From Akebia trifoliata (taxonomy: Eukaryota > Streptophyta > Magnoliopsida > Ranunculales > Lardizabalaceae): a DNA stretch of 64,000 nt. The notes under the pieces were generated by a model that was not told the origin of the DNA, ran no database searches, and was given only the letters and a program-made list of their open reading frames with translations. Every line of letters begins with the position of its first letter. Positions within the stretch are counted from its first letter, which is position 1. Positions 43,360-58,300 of this stretch are shown one piece after another. Location of the stretch: assembly GCA_017979445.1 (NCBI GenBank), contig CM030713.1, forward strand, positions 31,339,915-31,403,914, written 5' to 3'. The position numbers and the translations under genes were made by a program.

Positions 43360-46300
43360 TTACAGATTCGGACTATCATTTTTCAATTGTCCGGTTTCTC
43401 TTCTCCCATCGTCGTCTTCCAGACCATGTGCAGCATTTAGTTGCTGTTGTAACTGGAAATAGAAACCAAATAAATTCGTGCAAGTAGCAAAACTAAAAAG
43501 TTACTCATGATGCAGTTCAGATAATGGAAAATACCAAAAGGACACATTTGGTATACACTAAGGACGGCCTACCATCTTCAAAATGTTAAATCGAATCACA
43601 TCAACATCAATGTGGTGGAAGGATTCACACCACTCGTGGGTTCCACCTAGGTTATCTCCTAAACCAAACCATAGGTGTAACCATCCACTCAAATTATTTC
43701 AAATGTAATATTATATCATTTAGAAAAGCCTCTGATATTTAGCTAACTTAATAAAACCCAAAAGGATAAGTATAACTAGATATGCCCATCCTCTGTAACT
43801 TACCTGCATGTGTTTCAACTTTTCAGCAGTAAGCTCATCGGTTAGATTAACCATCCTGGAAGAAAGGGGGAGAACAAAAGATAAGAGAAGGTGAAAAACA
43901 TTTGAATATGTTTCATACTTCTTTATTTGGGGGCCAAAAAAAGTTGCAAGGATAAGTTCAAAGCAGCTATTTGTTTTACATTATAATGACCCACCTGGTT
44001 TGTAATTCTGAAATCTTGAGAAGCAATAAATGCTCTCTTTCAGAGGATGCTGTTTCAACCTGTCAAAACAATGGACACATCTTTTTGTAAATAAAGCATC
44101 TCCAATACAAAGTCTATTAAGACATGGCAAGAAGAACTTAGATAACATTTTTTCTCTCTTCTTTAAGAGACAACAAATTTTACAAGAAAGAATTGACAAG
44201 AAACACATTTACCAATGCATGTAAAAACCATTGAAAACAGGAAGTGAAAATCAGGAGGCAGCCAACAGTTCTATTTAGCTTTGGTCCGACAGAGAAAACC
44301 CAATGGAAGACTACTTTCTATTCAGGGTACTGTGTCCTACACTTGAAAGAGCATCTAAATTTTATATGACACCAGCATGAATAGCAGAAACTGATAATAA
44401 AAAATACAGAGAACATAATTATTGTTGTCTGATCTGATACTAATATGTTCTCCGTATTAAGATCAATCTGCACTGCCTCTACGCATTCTGTAAATGTCGC
44501 CAAACTTTCCAATTCCCAATCGTTGAAAGCACGTCTGAAGCCATAATTCCAACCAACCCCCTCCACCTCTCAATGCATAAAAGAAGAAATCATTTCCCCT
44601 TTCCTTAATGAGAGCTTGTACAAGTCCAGGAATAAAAGGTTCAGCACCTGGTCCCTGCACTACCAATCCTTCCAAAACCTCACCTTGTCGCCCTTCCCAA
44701 CTTTAAACTTGACCTTCTGGCGATACAACAGAAGTTCTCATAATGCCTTTCCACACTAATAATTATTGACTTAATATTTTGTTATAGGAAATTAAATGCA
44801 AACCGGTATCATATTTCACAGAAAACATGAGACATGAGAAGGCTGGCCACATTTCAGTACTGCAGACAGAATAAACCAAAAATGTAAAATATAAATGATA
44901 GACTTACATTTGAATCATTCTCAGAATTGCGAGGTAGTGGGGGCAACTTTCCACTTTGAAAAGCTGAAACACAATTGCCGTACGTCAATCAAACTTGTAC
45001 AAAACTTTTCTGCTAATTATTATAATGAACATATGATGCAAGAAATCTTCCACTCACCATCCACAACCTCAGCTTGTTGCAAGCTATTCAACAAATTCAC
45101 AATAAGATCCTGGAAGTTAACCCAACAACGTCTAAGAACAGTTTCACAAGCTATAGTTACTTAAGATAACTTTTCAATTGGCACCAAAAAAATTACAAAA
45201 TCTTTTGAGAGAATCAAGTTTTTATCTTTACTTGTTGTAATGACGTCTGATGAAAAAGATTCTGAAGATGAGGCATGAGAAGTGATGCAGGTACAGCATT
45301 GTTGCTCATTTCCTTGGGTGGCTGACTTACAGGCTGATAAAACAGTGAAAAATATGAACCTCTTCAGATTATAGGAAGGGATTCAGATTCTAAAATATAT
45401 AATAAAAAAAAAGACAAATCATATATTCGTAAATGAAGCATAGTACATCTTTTCCAGGGAAAATAACAAACCTATGAAAATGGACATCACATATAAGATA
45501 ATTTGGAAGAGTATTTGTTAAACAAAAAACAAACTAAAAACAATTGGAAGAGAAAATCAATTATAATGGAGGCAAATATTCATGTTGTGGGTACATGTGA
45601 AAATATTTCTTGGAATGCATGCATGTATAGAATTATATGGTTGCACATTCTTTTATCTAATTTGGGGAGTTATAAGGGCATGGTTGTTATTTTTAGAAGG
45701 TCCTTTGATTTCCTCTGGATTTTCTCTTCTTTCTTCTTCTTTCTCTTTTCCTCTAATCTTCCTTCTTCGGTTTTGTTCAACTTGGTAACAAAGTTACAGA
45801 GGATCGAAAAGAGGTTCTGATTAAAAAGCAATGAAAAAGAAAAACTTCAATGGTTAACAAGGTGACCATTATCATATCATAAAATCCAGTTCAACATGAT
45901 TGTATTGAGCACATTAAAATTGAAAGACACTTCATTTGTGAGCAAGTTGATCAAGATCTTTGTTTACCTTTTGTAATGAGTGAGAATTAGCTAGCTAACA
46001 TTCTTACTAAAGATGTCATTAAGAAAAAATGGGAATACGTTCTTAGTGTTGGCAGGATAAATATCTATGCTCAGCTTGAGAGGGGGCGTTAAGTTATTTG
46101 GAGGAATGGTCTTTTATGTAACTTGGGAAGTTATAAATGTGTCATTGCTATTTACAAAAGTTCTTTCAAATATATAAGTGAGGAGCCTAGTCACAAAAAA
46201 ACGTGTTTTTTGAAGGAAAAAAAAAAAAGTTAGTTTAAAATGCATTTTGAACCTCTAATGATTAAAATTATTATTAAAAAAAAAGTGAATTTTTACACAT

Positions 46301-49300
46301 TTTCAACGCAAAAACATGTTTTTTAAAAATGTCATTTCATCCTCTCAAATGAAAAATTGACAATTTTTGCTATTTAGTCCCTACCCAATAGTATAAACTG
46401 TGTGTGTGTGTGTGTTTTTTTTTTTTACTATTCAAAACCTTTGATTTGAAACCCGGAAAGCAGAGATCTTAAATCCGGTAAAGAGCGGTCCTAAATCCGG
46501 TGAGGCATTTCATCTTCTTAATGTTCCATAAAACCCCATTGCCTTCAACTTATTCAACTGAACATTAATTTTTCCGTAAAACCTCTAGGGTAAAAAATTT
46601 TACTCTTAAAATCTCAAAAACAAGGTAGTGTTTTTAGGGAGGTTGAAGATAATGGTTATTTTAGCACCAGTAATCAGTTAGTATCTTACTTCAAAGCATT
46701 AGCATTAGCATTCACTTTTAGTATCATGTTTCAAGTAGCTATCCTTAACACAAGAAGAAATCAGGACTAAAATCTTTGGAAAATTTAATTTTTGTTCTTC
46801 CGTTTTCTCATTCTCTTTTAACTGAGGATTGGCTAGTTTAAATTATTATCCAAGTTTGTGCTACAGGTTTGATCAGCAATTAAACCTGTTTGATTTTTGT
46901 GTTGGGGCATTGATCCGCTGTTCAATAGTGTATTTTTTGCTAAAAAATATAATGAAAACATATATCTATTATTTTTTTTTAATAATTTAAAAAAAAAATT
47001 ATATATATTTTCGTTTTCCCATTTTTTCCCCAAAGTTTCTCTTGCTATTTTAAACCCCTACTGCAACGGGGTGACTATGGTCAGAATGTCTACACTCAAC
47101 TCCTCTCCTCTTAAGTCTCATCTTCATTTCTTTCTTTTTTTCCCCATCTTCATTCTAGGCTCTATTCAACTTTTATTAATATTTTTTTTTTATGTTGACA
47201 TATGCATGCCCTTTCCTTTCTTTTTTATATATCTCCCTCGTTAACTAGATAAATTATATATTCCTGCCTGGATTTACAGAATTTAGTCTTGCATCCTCGA
47301 CAATTTGTTTTTGACGGACTTTTAATTTGAAATGACAGGAGTGCTTCCTCGTATTTGTATCTTCCAACAACTTCAACTCACATAGACGAGCAGTTTCGTC
47401 AATTTTTTGAGACATGATAACAAGCCAATGGTCTAGGAATGGCATAATCTTTGCCTGCCTAGGAAAAAAAATGAAGCATAATCTTAACCTAGGAAGTGTG
47501 ACCAATTTTCGAAATTAACAAGGGAGATAGCTCAGACATTCTGTTGTGTGTGTATATATATATATATATGTGTGTGTCTTTTTTCTTTTTCTGAGAGAAT
47601 ATATCTGCTGGCTTGAAAAAATAGGGATTTTAACAAGAAAAAAAGGAATTAATAACCCTTTTAAGATTAAGTATGCCTTGGATAGAAAAACATGTATTTT
47701 CCCCCAGACACCCATTTTACCTACTTCTCAAAAGAATACAGAAAACAGTATCTGACAAAAAAAAAACATTTTATGTTTTCTTTCAAGAGAAAAAAAAAAA
47801 AAAAATACTCAAGTACACAAAAATGTTTAAAAGAAAGAAGTGAGGAACACACAATTTTTTTAACAGTTTCTATCAAATACTCTCTTTTTTAAATTTCTGA
47901 CAAGAAAAAATAAATAATAAGGAAAATGAGCCTTTTTTACATCCAAAGCTCCCCCTTTCTAAGTGCACAGCAACTAGGAGAAAGTGAGGGGGGGAACCCT
48001 ATATTTGAAAGGAACATTTTCTTATTTGTCTTTCTTTTTTGGTTAACGTCAGATAATGTAGAATTTTTTTTGTTAAAAAACTAAACAGAATATACTAGAG
48101 AGACAAGTAGACAAACCACTAGTTTAGAATCAAGAACCCAATCACCAACACTGGCAGATTTTCTTAGAGGTGATCCCTGCAACCACAATACGAAAATACG
48201 AAAAAGAGAAATAAAAAAAGTCACTACAGTTATTCACGAAAAAGCTTTCACTGATTGGTACTAACTTGTGAAGATTTTCGTGGAACTGCACATGATGGAA
48301 TTTCCTGGAATACATATTTTGATTAGTGGCCATAGTATAATTTAATGCAAGACATCAAACGAATCGAGGTGTACCTTTGAAAGGTCCACATTTTCAGATG
48401 TTACTGAAAACCGGCCTTTTATTTGTACCACATTGGCCTTGGACTTATCCTCCAAAGAATCTCTAAATCCTGAGAAACGAAAAGGATGACTATTTTGAGG
48501 TTTCCTTAACATATGAGCTGTTTTTATCAAAGCAGGGTGTATTAGAAAGTTCTTCATCACAACAGTAGCCAAATGCTTAATAACATGTTAGATGTATAGT
48601 TCTTCAATAAATTCCACAAAATCTATTACCTCCAGAAGATCTTATGGGAGCTGATAAACTGTTTGCAGAAGCTCGATTGGGAAGCATCAATGGTCCACTA
48701 AAGCTTGGTGCTCTTCGTACATCACGCTTACCCTTTTCAATTGCTGCATTCTCATACCTAATAACAATAATAATCTCAGCAAACATGGTGAGATTCACTT
48801 TGAACCTTATAAGAGATACAAAAACTAAGATGCCTAACATGAAGAGTCATTTAAATATAACAACAACATGCTAAAAGTATTAAACTTACAAAGAGAAAGA
48901 AAAATTCAGATGAACCAAAAACATAGCTTACAAAATGAAATCTTGCTCGCAAAGAGTTAAGCAGGTATCAACCTCTTACTGGGCAATATACATGTGACTC
49001 ATGTCTTGTTTAAATACAGGGTACGTAAAAAACTATATTACATACATACACATAAAAGGATACTTTATAACATAAAAATTATAGAAAACTTTTAACCTAT
49101 TAAAATTTTGTATCATGCATTTAAAATTTAAATACTAATCTTGTTTGTCCTGATTTCCATTGTATCAGAACTAAGCAACTAGGCATCATCATCAAACCCT
49201 TAATTGGGGGTTGTCCGAACATATCAACTAGCACACAACCCAAATGCGAGAAGTGGTTGTAGTCCTCTTTTGAAGGACACCGAAAGTATAACTCTTTCTA

Positions 49301-52300
49301 AAAACAACTGTCAAAACAAGGGCTTTGATCTTAGATGAGCATTGAGCAAGGCAACAATCCCAAATTCCAAGGTCCCTACAAATTCCAACATTCCATGAGG
49401 GACCAGTAGGATACTATAGGCCAAATTTAAGATGCCCGTTGAAAGAGAATGATAAAGGTGTACAAGCTCCTTAAAAGAGCGGGTGGTCATTCCGCCAAAA
49501 GTCCAACCAAAATCCAACTCTACCCGATATCCCAATAATGCAATTAATATAAGCATGCTCACGACGAACCCAACCATACCTTGTAGTCACTTGTATTATT
49601 TTCTTTTTAATTGGTAAACGTTTGTAAAATTATTATGGGTATCCATAATTACATGAAATATCAGTCTCTGAAATGATCCTTATACTTCCCCATAAAGATT
49701 TCTTAAGACCATATGATTCTCACAACAATGCTGAAGCGTTTTAATCTCTCTCAATCCCAACCATGTTGGTCAAAAGGTGAATGTTGGATCTCAACTATAG
49801 AGAACGTTAATATTAAAATTTTCTAATTTGTTACTAATCCCATTTCAAACAGTACTAACATGGTGGAAAAGAGAAAATTTAACAAATAAAGAACCATGGC
49901 ATACCTTTCAGAGATGCGCCCTCTTTCCGATAATGAATGAGTAAGCACAATATTAGGCATGAGTGGTCCACTCTGAGTCTGGCGGCTTTTGCCTGTTTGA
50001 CTTTTAGGATGGCCTTGCACCATGTCCTTGTTGTCTGATATCGACACTACTGGCTGATTACTTGATCCATCTTTCTCAAACCCATCAAATTTCTCATCAT
50101 TGCCAGAATCAAGCACATCAGCTTCTGCAACTTCCCCCTTTGCATTCAAGCACTCAGCCTGTGATATTTCAGCACCACTTGTACTTCCTCTGTAAGCAAA
50201 GTATATGTTAGAAAATAGCATGTAATTTGTTGTAAATATGACAGCAAAGTGCATCTATAACATTCAGTATCAGAAGATGTCATTGTGACATGTTACACAA
50301 CTTGAAGCACAATAAATATACAATGAGAAGTGCCCATCAGACAAGTTAAACTAAGCAGACAAGATAGATATTTAGGAATTTTGATAGAATTAGGCCCTTA
50401 AAAGTAATACCTGCTATAAATGTCATTTGTAGAAATAAATTTCCCCGTACTAGATTTGGAAGTAGATGCATCCTGCAAAAGTTAAACCAAGAGTTTCACA
50501 AGCTTTTCTGCATGGTAAAAGTTAATCAACATATAAAGAAATGAGACCTGCACTTAGATCTGGTATACTGGGAGAGCATAAGAACAGTTTAAAGAGTAAG
50601 GAGGACAAAGGATTAGGTTAACCTTATCATAAACAAATAATCTCATGCTTTCCTCTTCTTCCTTCATTCCTGGACTATCATCGTCATCTTGGACCTACGT
50701 GAAACCGATGACATCAGTAATCATTCCTAACCAAGACACTTGGTTCAGAATTTTACAATTAGAATACCTCATGAAGATCAACTCAAAAATGAAGAAATTT
50801 TAGGCGTTTGAAAAGAATAAGTCTGACATACCAGTGATGCCTGGGATTTCAAGTCCTCAACATCGAAGTTCCATGCACTAACACCTCGTTTGTACTCATT
50901 CTGAGAGATGAAGCATAACAAAATGCAAAATAAATAAAGACTACAAGACCAGTCACCACTAAACATGACAAAACTCTCTATGATTTATTTAATCGAGAGA
51001 GTCATGGTATGGCATTGTAGATATTACCCAAAATATATTTAGAAAATAAAGTAACACCATCCACACACACACAAAAAAAGATTTGATACCAATCGATTTT
51101 ACAATAGGATTACTAGATATCCGTGTCATTCTCACTAAAGTCCATATCCATGTGGATATTAATATCTCACTCATTTCTCTGTTCCAACATAACGATTCTA
51201 CAAAGAAATGATTGGACTGAAATCATACATAAGCCATGCTAAAGTTGTAAACATGACAAGTACGCGAAGCTATCAAAATAGACAAGTAAAGGAAATTATT
51301 TAGTAAGATGAGGATAAGGACTTTGCTGATGTAGACAACCAAGTAAAAGATGAATGCTTTTGGTAGGTAGGTGAAGGGACCCCAACTTCCTATCTCCATT
51401 GCATAAAGGAAATAAGAGAAGGCTGTGAGAGAAGGTGAGGGGGGTAATCCAGAGAAGATAGTGGAGAGTAAAGCATATTTTCTCATTATGATTCATCCTC
51501 TCGGACCCCATATTTTTAGTAGCGGGATTGAAATGTCTGGAATACCCTGCATTATATGTGGCCATGCCATTGACCAAGCTAACTTGACTTGAAACTGTAT
51601 TGATGTCTTCAAGCTTCTGTTAACCTAGCCATACCACTGTTTGGGGTTGTAAGGACTCGCCAAGACACTGACAGAGATTCGTTGTACACTAATAGTGGCG
51701 ATAAAATGCCATCCTTTCCAGTTTGATAGGTAGCTCAGTGTGGCGGCACAATTCCAAAATCAATCCGATGCTTCGTCTGACATCACTGTATGTCCATGTT
51801 AGAAGCTTGTAGGGGACGGTGCTAAACAGGAAGGCACTTAATAGTGCATGACAGTCTTGTGGCCTCCACCCCCAAAAAAGAAGGAAAAAGACAGAATGAA
51901 ACACATTAGGGTGCCTTGAGACTTGAGGAAAGGCACTGCATTCACGCATCGAGGCAAGGTCCCCTGGGACTGAACAACTTAGGACACCAGAGTGGCAAGT
52001 TTGCTTGGTGGGGCCATGGCACCTCACCCCATGATGCACCATCCACACCTTCAAAACTTAAAATTGGGTTCATATTGTAATCAATAAGGATTAGGAAACA
52101 GGAAGACTCCCATATAAATTTACAAGATTAGCAGATTCACTTATCCAAAAAAAAAAGATTCATTTTTCCGCGTGGCAATTCAGTAATTACCCAATCTTTT
52201 GCAACCAGATAATTCTTCATTACTATTTTCATACCACAACTTCTGGCCTCCAAATATACCACATTCACAAAGTCCAAAAAGCTTGGAGGTCTCTGGACCT

Positions 52301-55300
52301 TTTTAGGTAACTTAAATCAAGTTTGAGTAGGATTTCCAAAATTTTCAAATGGTTTTTGCACTGGAATCTATGACCTTATCAAATTAAAATTTGCTTGGAT
52401 TTGTAATATATAACTTGAAAAACTTTTATCCGATGATAAAAACGCGTTTTTAAAGAATGTTTGAAAGCGATCTCCAAGAGCTGGAATTCAGATAAATAAG
52501 TTCTAGTAAAAGAATAATAATTCAGATCCGAGTTTTTAAATGATGCTGTGTACCCAGAACTGTAAGTCTTTGACTGGTTCAATTCACAGTTTTTATGTTC
52601 AAGTGACCATTGAGATTTCTTCAATAACTTCTTCAGAACAAGTAAAATAGGTCCATTTCATAAAAAAGATTATATATCTACCAAATAATTCATCCATATA
52701 GGAAACACGTCCTGGTCAAAGAGAAGAATAGCAGTATTATTTACTAAATCTTCATTGAATGTGCCAGATAGCACAACACCAATATTCTAAGACTTCTGGA
52801 TAAATAACAATAAAAAAATGGAAAACCTTAAAGTAGGGACTGAAAGAAAAGATTATCCAGTAATAAATATTAAGCAATGTTAATAATTAAAACTCAGCAA
52901 TTTCATAATCCCTGTCATAACCGTTATTGACTGTAAAATCCTTATTTCTTAGAGGCAGATATTCTTAGTGGCTTTGTTGCTACTTCCATCTTCACAAGAA
53001 AGTTCAATGCAACAATTATGGGAACGGCACTTTGGGAACAAAGGATATTGGTGGGGAAAAAAAATCCCCCGAGAATATTATAATCAAATTCAGAACAAAC
53101 ACATAAGTAATTTTGAGAAGTACTTCTAACCTGTGATATTGCTTCTTGTTCTGCTGAGGGCATTTTCTTTAAAGCTAGTTGTGCAGCATCCTTGAGCTAC
53201 GAGAAAATAAGTGATTTAAATTCTTAACTGAACATCAGTGCAAAACAAAGTTAGAACTCTATATAACATAGGTAAGGTAGACAACCTGGAGGGCTTTTAC
53301 ACGTTCCCAAAGAGGTGGCAAGTCAGTCAGAAGGCTCTTCACAGAAAGCTCTGGAGGTTTTGCATGTTTGAAAAAAGAGTGTTTTAACAATTTTTCCGCT
53401 GTTGGCCTCTTTGTTTGATCTTTCACCAAGCACATGGCAACCATTTCTTTAAAAGACTGATTACAACTGGAAATGCTCCAATTAGAACAATATTCAACAA
53501 TAATAATACCATTTAACGTTGTAACATATACTTGGTAACACTAAGCCTATTTACAGGCCAGATAAAGGTCTGATGAATATCTTGATGTATGCCATATATC
53601 GTATATGAGGCAATGGAAAAAATGAGATGAAATTATACGTCAATGGCATATATATGGTTGACCCTCTAAACAGTTCACTAGCCAAAAAGATAAGTAATAC
53701 CTTGGAAAACCTTTTATCTCGATCGTAATCTAGTCCAGGAGGGGCATTCTGGATAGTCATCAGGAGAACCTACTTCCAGAGAGAGTGGTGACAAGTCAAA
53801 AGCTTTGACACATTAGTAGCATGAAAGTTTTCTTTTTCTTTTTCTTTTTTTGATAAGTAAAAGCAACTACGTGCTCTCTGTGTGCGACTTTGTGTGCATT
53901 TCTTCAAAGTAGTAGTGTATACCTTCATTGGAGGGTACTTTGAAAAGGGAGCGTGACCATGAGCCAACTCCAGTGCAGTTATTCCAAATGACCAGATATC
54001 AGCTCTGCAAAAAAATTGATGCTATTACTTATCCCAAAAAAACATTGATGCAACATGTAAGCACTCTTTATGAACATCCTTCATAATTCTGATACATGTT
54101 GTCCTGTTTTACTTATCAAGACATATGGTGGACTCAGACAAATCACCAAACAGGAGTTTTTTTTTTTTCCTTTCTCTTCAGGACAAGCTCAGAATTGTTA
54201 ATGAACAACCTTTGTATCGTAAAAAACTGAGTAAAAGGTAAATCTCCAACTATTTTCTTGAAAGAACCAAGACATGGAGTAAGGTAATCACTGAAGGATG
54301 GAAGAGTGAATGAACGAAGAAAATAGAGACTTTTATCCAACAAGGCAGCATGACCAACCAATGCAAAACAAGTGAGAAAAAAAGAAGAAGAAATAAATGT
54401 GAGATACAAACAAACAGAAATTGAGGCAACAAGGTTCATTAATTTCAATAATGACTATTGTCACATCCTACGGTGTTTTAGATGCAAATGACATCTAATA
54501 AAGTATTTACACATAGAAGAAAAATCCTTTTATTTGCCAGCCCAAAATTGATAGAAAAATAATGTGCAAGTAAAGAATATGATAGAAGCAAACACTGCTC
54601 AATTCTGTGTATGCTACTCAATTGCAGAAAGTCAAAACTAAGTTTCACAATGATAATCTTTTGGGTAATTTGAGATACCCCTCTGGATTTTCAAACTGAT
54701 GACATACCCCATAGACTTCAGTCTTCCTTGAGATGCTAACGAAAATATTTTAAAATGACTGAAATACGCCCATCTTCAACCTCTTGCCAAAACCCACTGA
54801 TTTCTCCCCAAATTCCCATCATCATCCTCAAAACCGTTTAAACCATCACAAAACAAGCATACCCAATTCTCAAACCCGATTAAATCATCACAAATCAACA
54901 AATCAAATCTCAAAACAGATTAAATCATTTTGATATTCTGAAAAACCCATCCTGATTTTCTGTTTATTTCTTCTTTTTGAACATTTCCTTTACAAGATCA
55001 CAAATTTTTTTAATCGGAAAAAGGATGAATTGGATTAGAAAGCTCGTGTGAAAGTAGCGTTACACTCCAAAAGTTAATTCGTACAAATGAGAGTTGCATT
55101 TCGCTCTGAACATTAGATCACATAAACGAAAGTTGTGTTATGCTCCAAAAGTCAGTTAGCACAAGCGAAAGTTGTGTTTCGCTCCGAACGTTAGTTCGCA
55201 CAAACAAGAGTTGTGTTTCGCTCCAATGAAACTACAGTAAAAATTGGTCAAGGAGACCAATCTAAAACAAAAGAAAAACAAAATCACAAATAACAGAGTA

Positions 55301-58300
55301 AGCAGCAAAGAAAAAACTATTTGTTCCCTCTCCCACAATAATGTTCCGTCTAAACACGAAATCTTCAAAGAACAGGCTCTTGCACTCCTTACATGATTTT
55401 AGACCACCAATAAAGAAGTGACTTAACGTCTAGAATGATATTATGAATGTTTTTCTTCTTGCCTTCAAACGCACAACTATTGTGCTCCTTCAACAATGCC
55501 ACAACATAATGCCAATGGAAGAAGATTCCATATCATACGAACCCTAAAAGAGAAAGCATGAGTAGACCATCCCCTCAATAATTCTGAAACTGAGAAAGGG
55601 AAGGTTCAACACACTTCAAATGAAGATAGGAAAAAGTTCAAATGTCAAGAGCAAGAGAATAATGTAGAAACAAGTGATAACAGAATCCCCATGAGATTTA
55701 CACATCTGACAAAAAGCAACAAGTATAATCTTATTACTAATCTTTGGATAGGACCATGCCAGGGGAAACATACCACTTAAAGACACTTTAAAAGGAACCT
55801 TATGCGTCACAACACCCAAGGGAACATAAAGAAAGGTGATCTTTGGATAGTACCATGCCAAGGGAAATATAACACATAAAGAAAGACACTTTGGAAGGAA
55901 CCTTGTGCCCTAAAAACACCCGAGGGGGAAATTTAGAAGAAACATTGGACGACGATAGGATCTACTAAGATTTAGTAGAAAGATCTAAGAGAGAAATTCC
56001 CTACACAACAAACTGACCAGACCAGCCATTTCAACATTGAATTAGAACTGGGAGTCTCACTAATATTTGCTAGTAATCTTGTTGCCAACTCAATTTTCCA
56101 ATCATTGAGGTTCCTCAAAAACTAAGATTCCACGAGGAAAGACACACCTGACTCCAACTAGCTTTTGATATGTACACTCAACCCTTCCCAAAAATCAAGT
56201 AAGCATACAAACCGAACAAAAATCAACCAAAGAAATTTCTCAGAAAACCAGAATGTGGAATAGAAAATATACTTATCCAATCAATCTCGTGTGTAAATCG
56301 GAGCCAAAAATATGGATACCCAAGAAACAAAGAGCTTGAAAAATAAGGACTAGCAAGAGAGAGAGAGAGTGCGTGTGCTTGTGCTTGTGCTTGTGCAAAA
56401 TACAAAAAAAATGCAAGGGAAGATAAGGTTTTTGAGAGGTTGTGAAGTGTGGTTTGTAGGTGAAATAAGGTGGATCTACCCAAGGTTGAAGACAATGGGC
56501 TATGGGAAAGACATTGTAGACAAGAATATTTGGTCATTTCAGAAACTTGCATTAGTCACTACAGAAGACCAACAGCCAAGGTCATATGTCAACAGTTTGA
56601 AAATGCATACAGGGGGGGGGGGGGGGGGGAGGATATCCACCAAAACCCAAGGTATTTCACAATTACCCTGATATTTTTTGGTTGATAATTATTCTTAAGT
56701 ACAGCAAATAGTGAGAAATTTTGTATAGTGAACTGTGGCTTTCAATGAAAGTAAGAATCTAAGACACAACTCTTTCCCTAGCCATGCTTTAGGTTCTATA
56801 GATAGATCAACACTCACTTGAAATCATATCCGCTTCCTGGCTGCAACACCTCTGGAGCCATCCTTTGGAGCAGAAAAAAAAATGGAATACAAGTGGTGTA
56901 TATCATATTTGATTATGAAATAAACAAAGTTTCACATATTAGAAAATAAAACACTGCTGAGGAAAAAGGTGATGTCTCACCAGCATGGAGTCCCTACAAA
57001 AGTATTCCTTGAACGTTGCCTATCACCCTTGTCAAACATACATGCCGAAACACCAAAGTCACCAAGCTTCACCTCCCCATTGCTATCAAGAAGAATATTT
57101 CCAGCCTGCAAAACCATATGATGTTAATCAAACTAGTGTTGTATTTTTATAAATAGATTATAAATGGAACAAATCCAAGTATCCACTACTTGAAGTGATG
57201 CGATTTAATTTCATACTGACCTTGACATCACGATGGATGTGCCCGTGTCGATGGAGATAGTCCAAAGCCTTAAGAGTTTCTTTAAGGATTGAACAAATTA
57301 CTGACTCTTCAAATCCATCTTGATACGCTATCTTCATGAGATGGAGGCAAGATCCCTCTGCCATGAACGGCATTATCACCCAGAGACATCGTTCAACAAC
57401 AAATGAACAATATGCCCTTATTACATTTGGGTGATCAATTAAACTCATTGTTTGGGCTTCCTTTCGTATATCATCCTTCAAAAAGAAAAATCCGAAGATG
57501 CATTAGACATTGAAGAGAGGATTTCTTCACGGTACACCAAAGCCTGTCTTTAAAATGATCGTTAGAATTATAACAGACTGAAACATTCCAAGCAGTTCTC
57601 AACCTTCCTAAATTGAATAACAACTTTTTTTTTTTTTTTAAATATGCTTCTTTATGCCACTAAATTACACCACCCAGTAAAGACTCTTGATAGTTGATAC
57701 TTCAAACCACAAAAAATTACATCTTGACAATGAAATTCTACTGATAAGTCTTTTTTGTACATGAAGAATTCCTTTAATACATGTAGAGAACCAGATAAAG
57801 CAAAAGTAGTAGAAAACTCAGTCCATCAACATTAGTTCCTATTTGAATTCAAATTCAGAAACTCGACTCCTCCCTCTTGCGGTCCACTCCCAATAACCCC
57901 ACTTTAATTTTCCAAAATCAAGCCCTAGCCTAAAATATAAACTATCGAATCCAACTCGATGATTAAACTAGAACAATTGAATCAAAGGTCCAAATCACTT
58001 TTTAAAAAAAAAAACTAAGATCAAAACCAAATCTCGCTTAAATTCACAGTAACCAGCTCAGATTTCAGTAAAAAAGACGAAAATCGGGACGACAAATTCA
58101 ATAAAAATAGAGTAACAAGAATACAAACCAGATTGCTGTTGCATCGATCGAAATCTAAGCACTTAACAGCAATTACTTCGTTGGATGGAAGATAGATCGC
58201 CCTATAAACAGTAGCGCTGGCGCCATAGCCGACCTCTTCAAGGAGCTTGTAATCGGCCGCATTCGCAGAGTAGCTTCTCCGTCCGTTTCCCATCCTTCCC

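Larger units (their letters stand above)
54005..56817 (-). other. Largest kinase intron (exons 4 to 5)
   Basis: A 2.8-kb intron splitting the activation segment from subdomain IX (after GYDFK). It contains a minisatellite, a LINE fragment, a (CT)n/(GCTTGT)n stretch near 56,355-56,397 and a 19-bp poly-G run at 56,611-56,629. Confidence 0.65.

Noticed and set aside
47254..47505. 83-codon minus-strand ORF ([12 protein letters not shown]...) inside a kinase intron
   Set aside because: I briefly considered a QWRF-type or coiled-coil gene fragment, but the match covers too few residues, and kinase family sequence joins across the intron without it.
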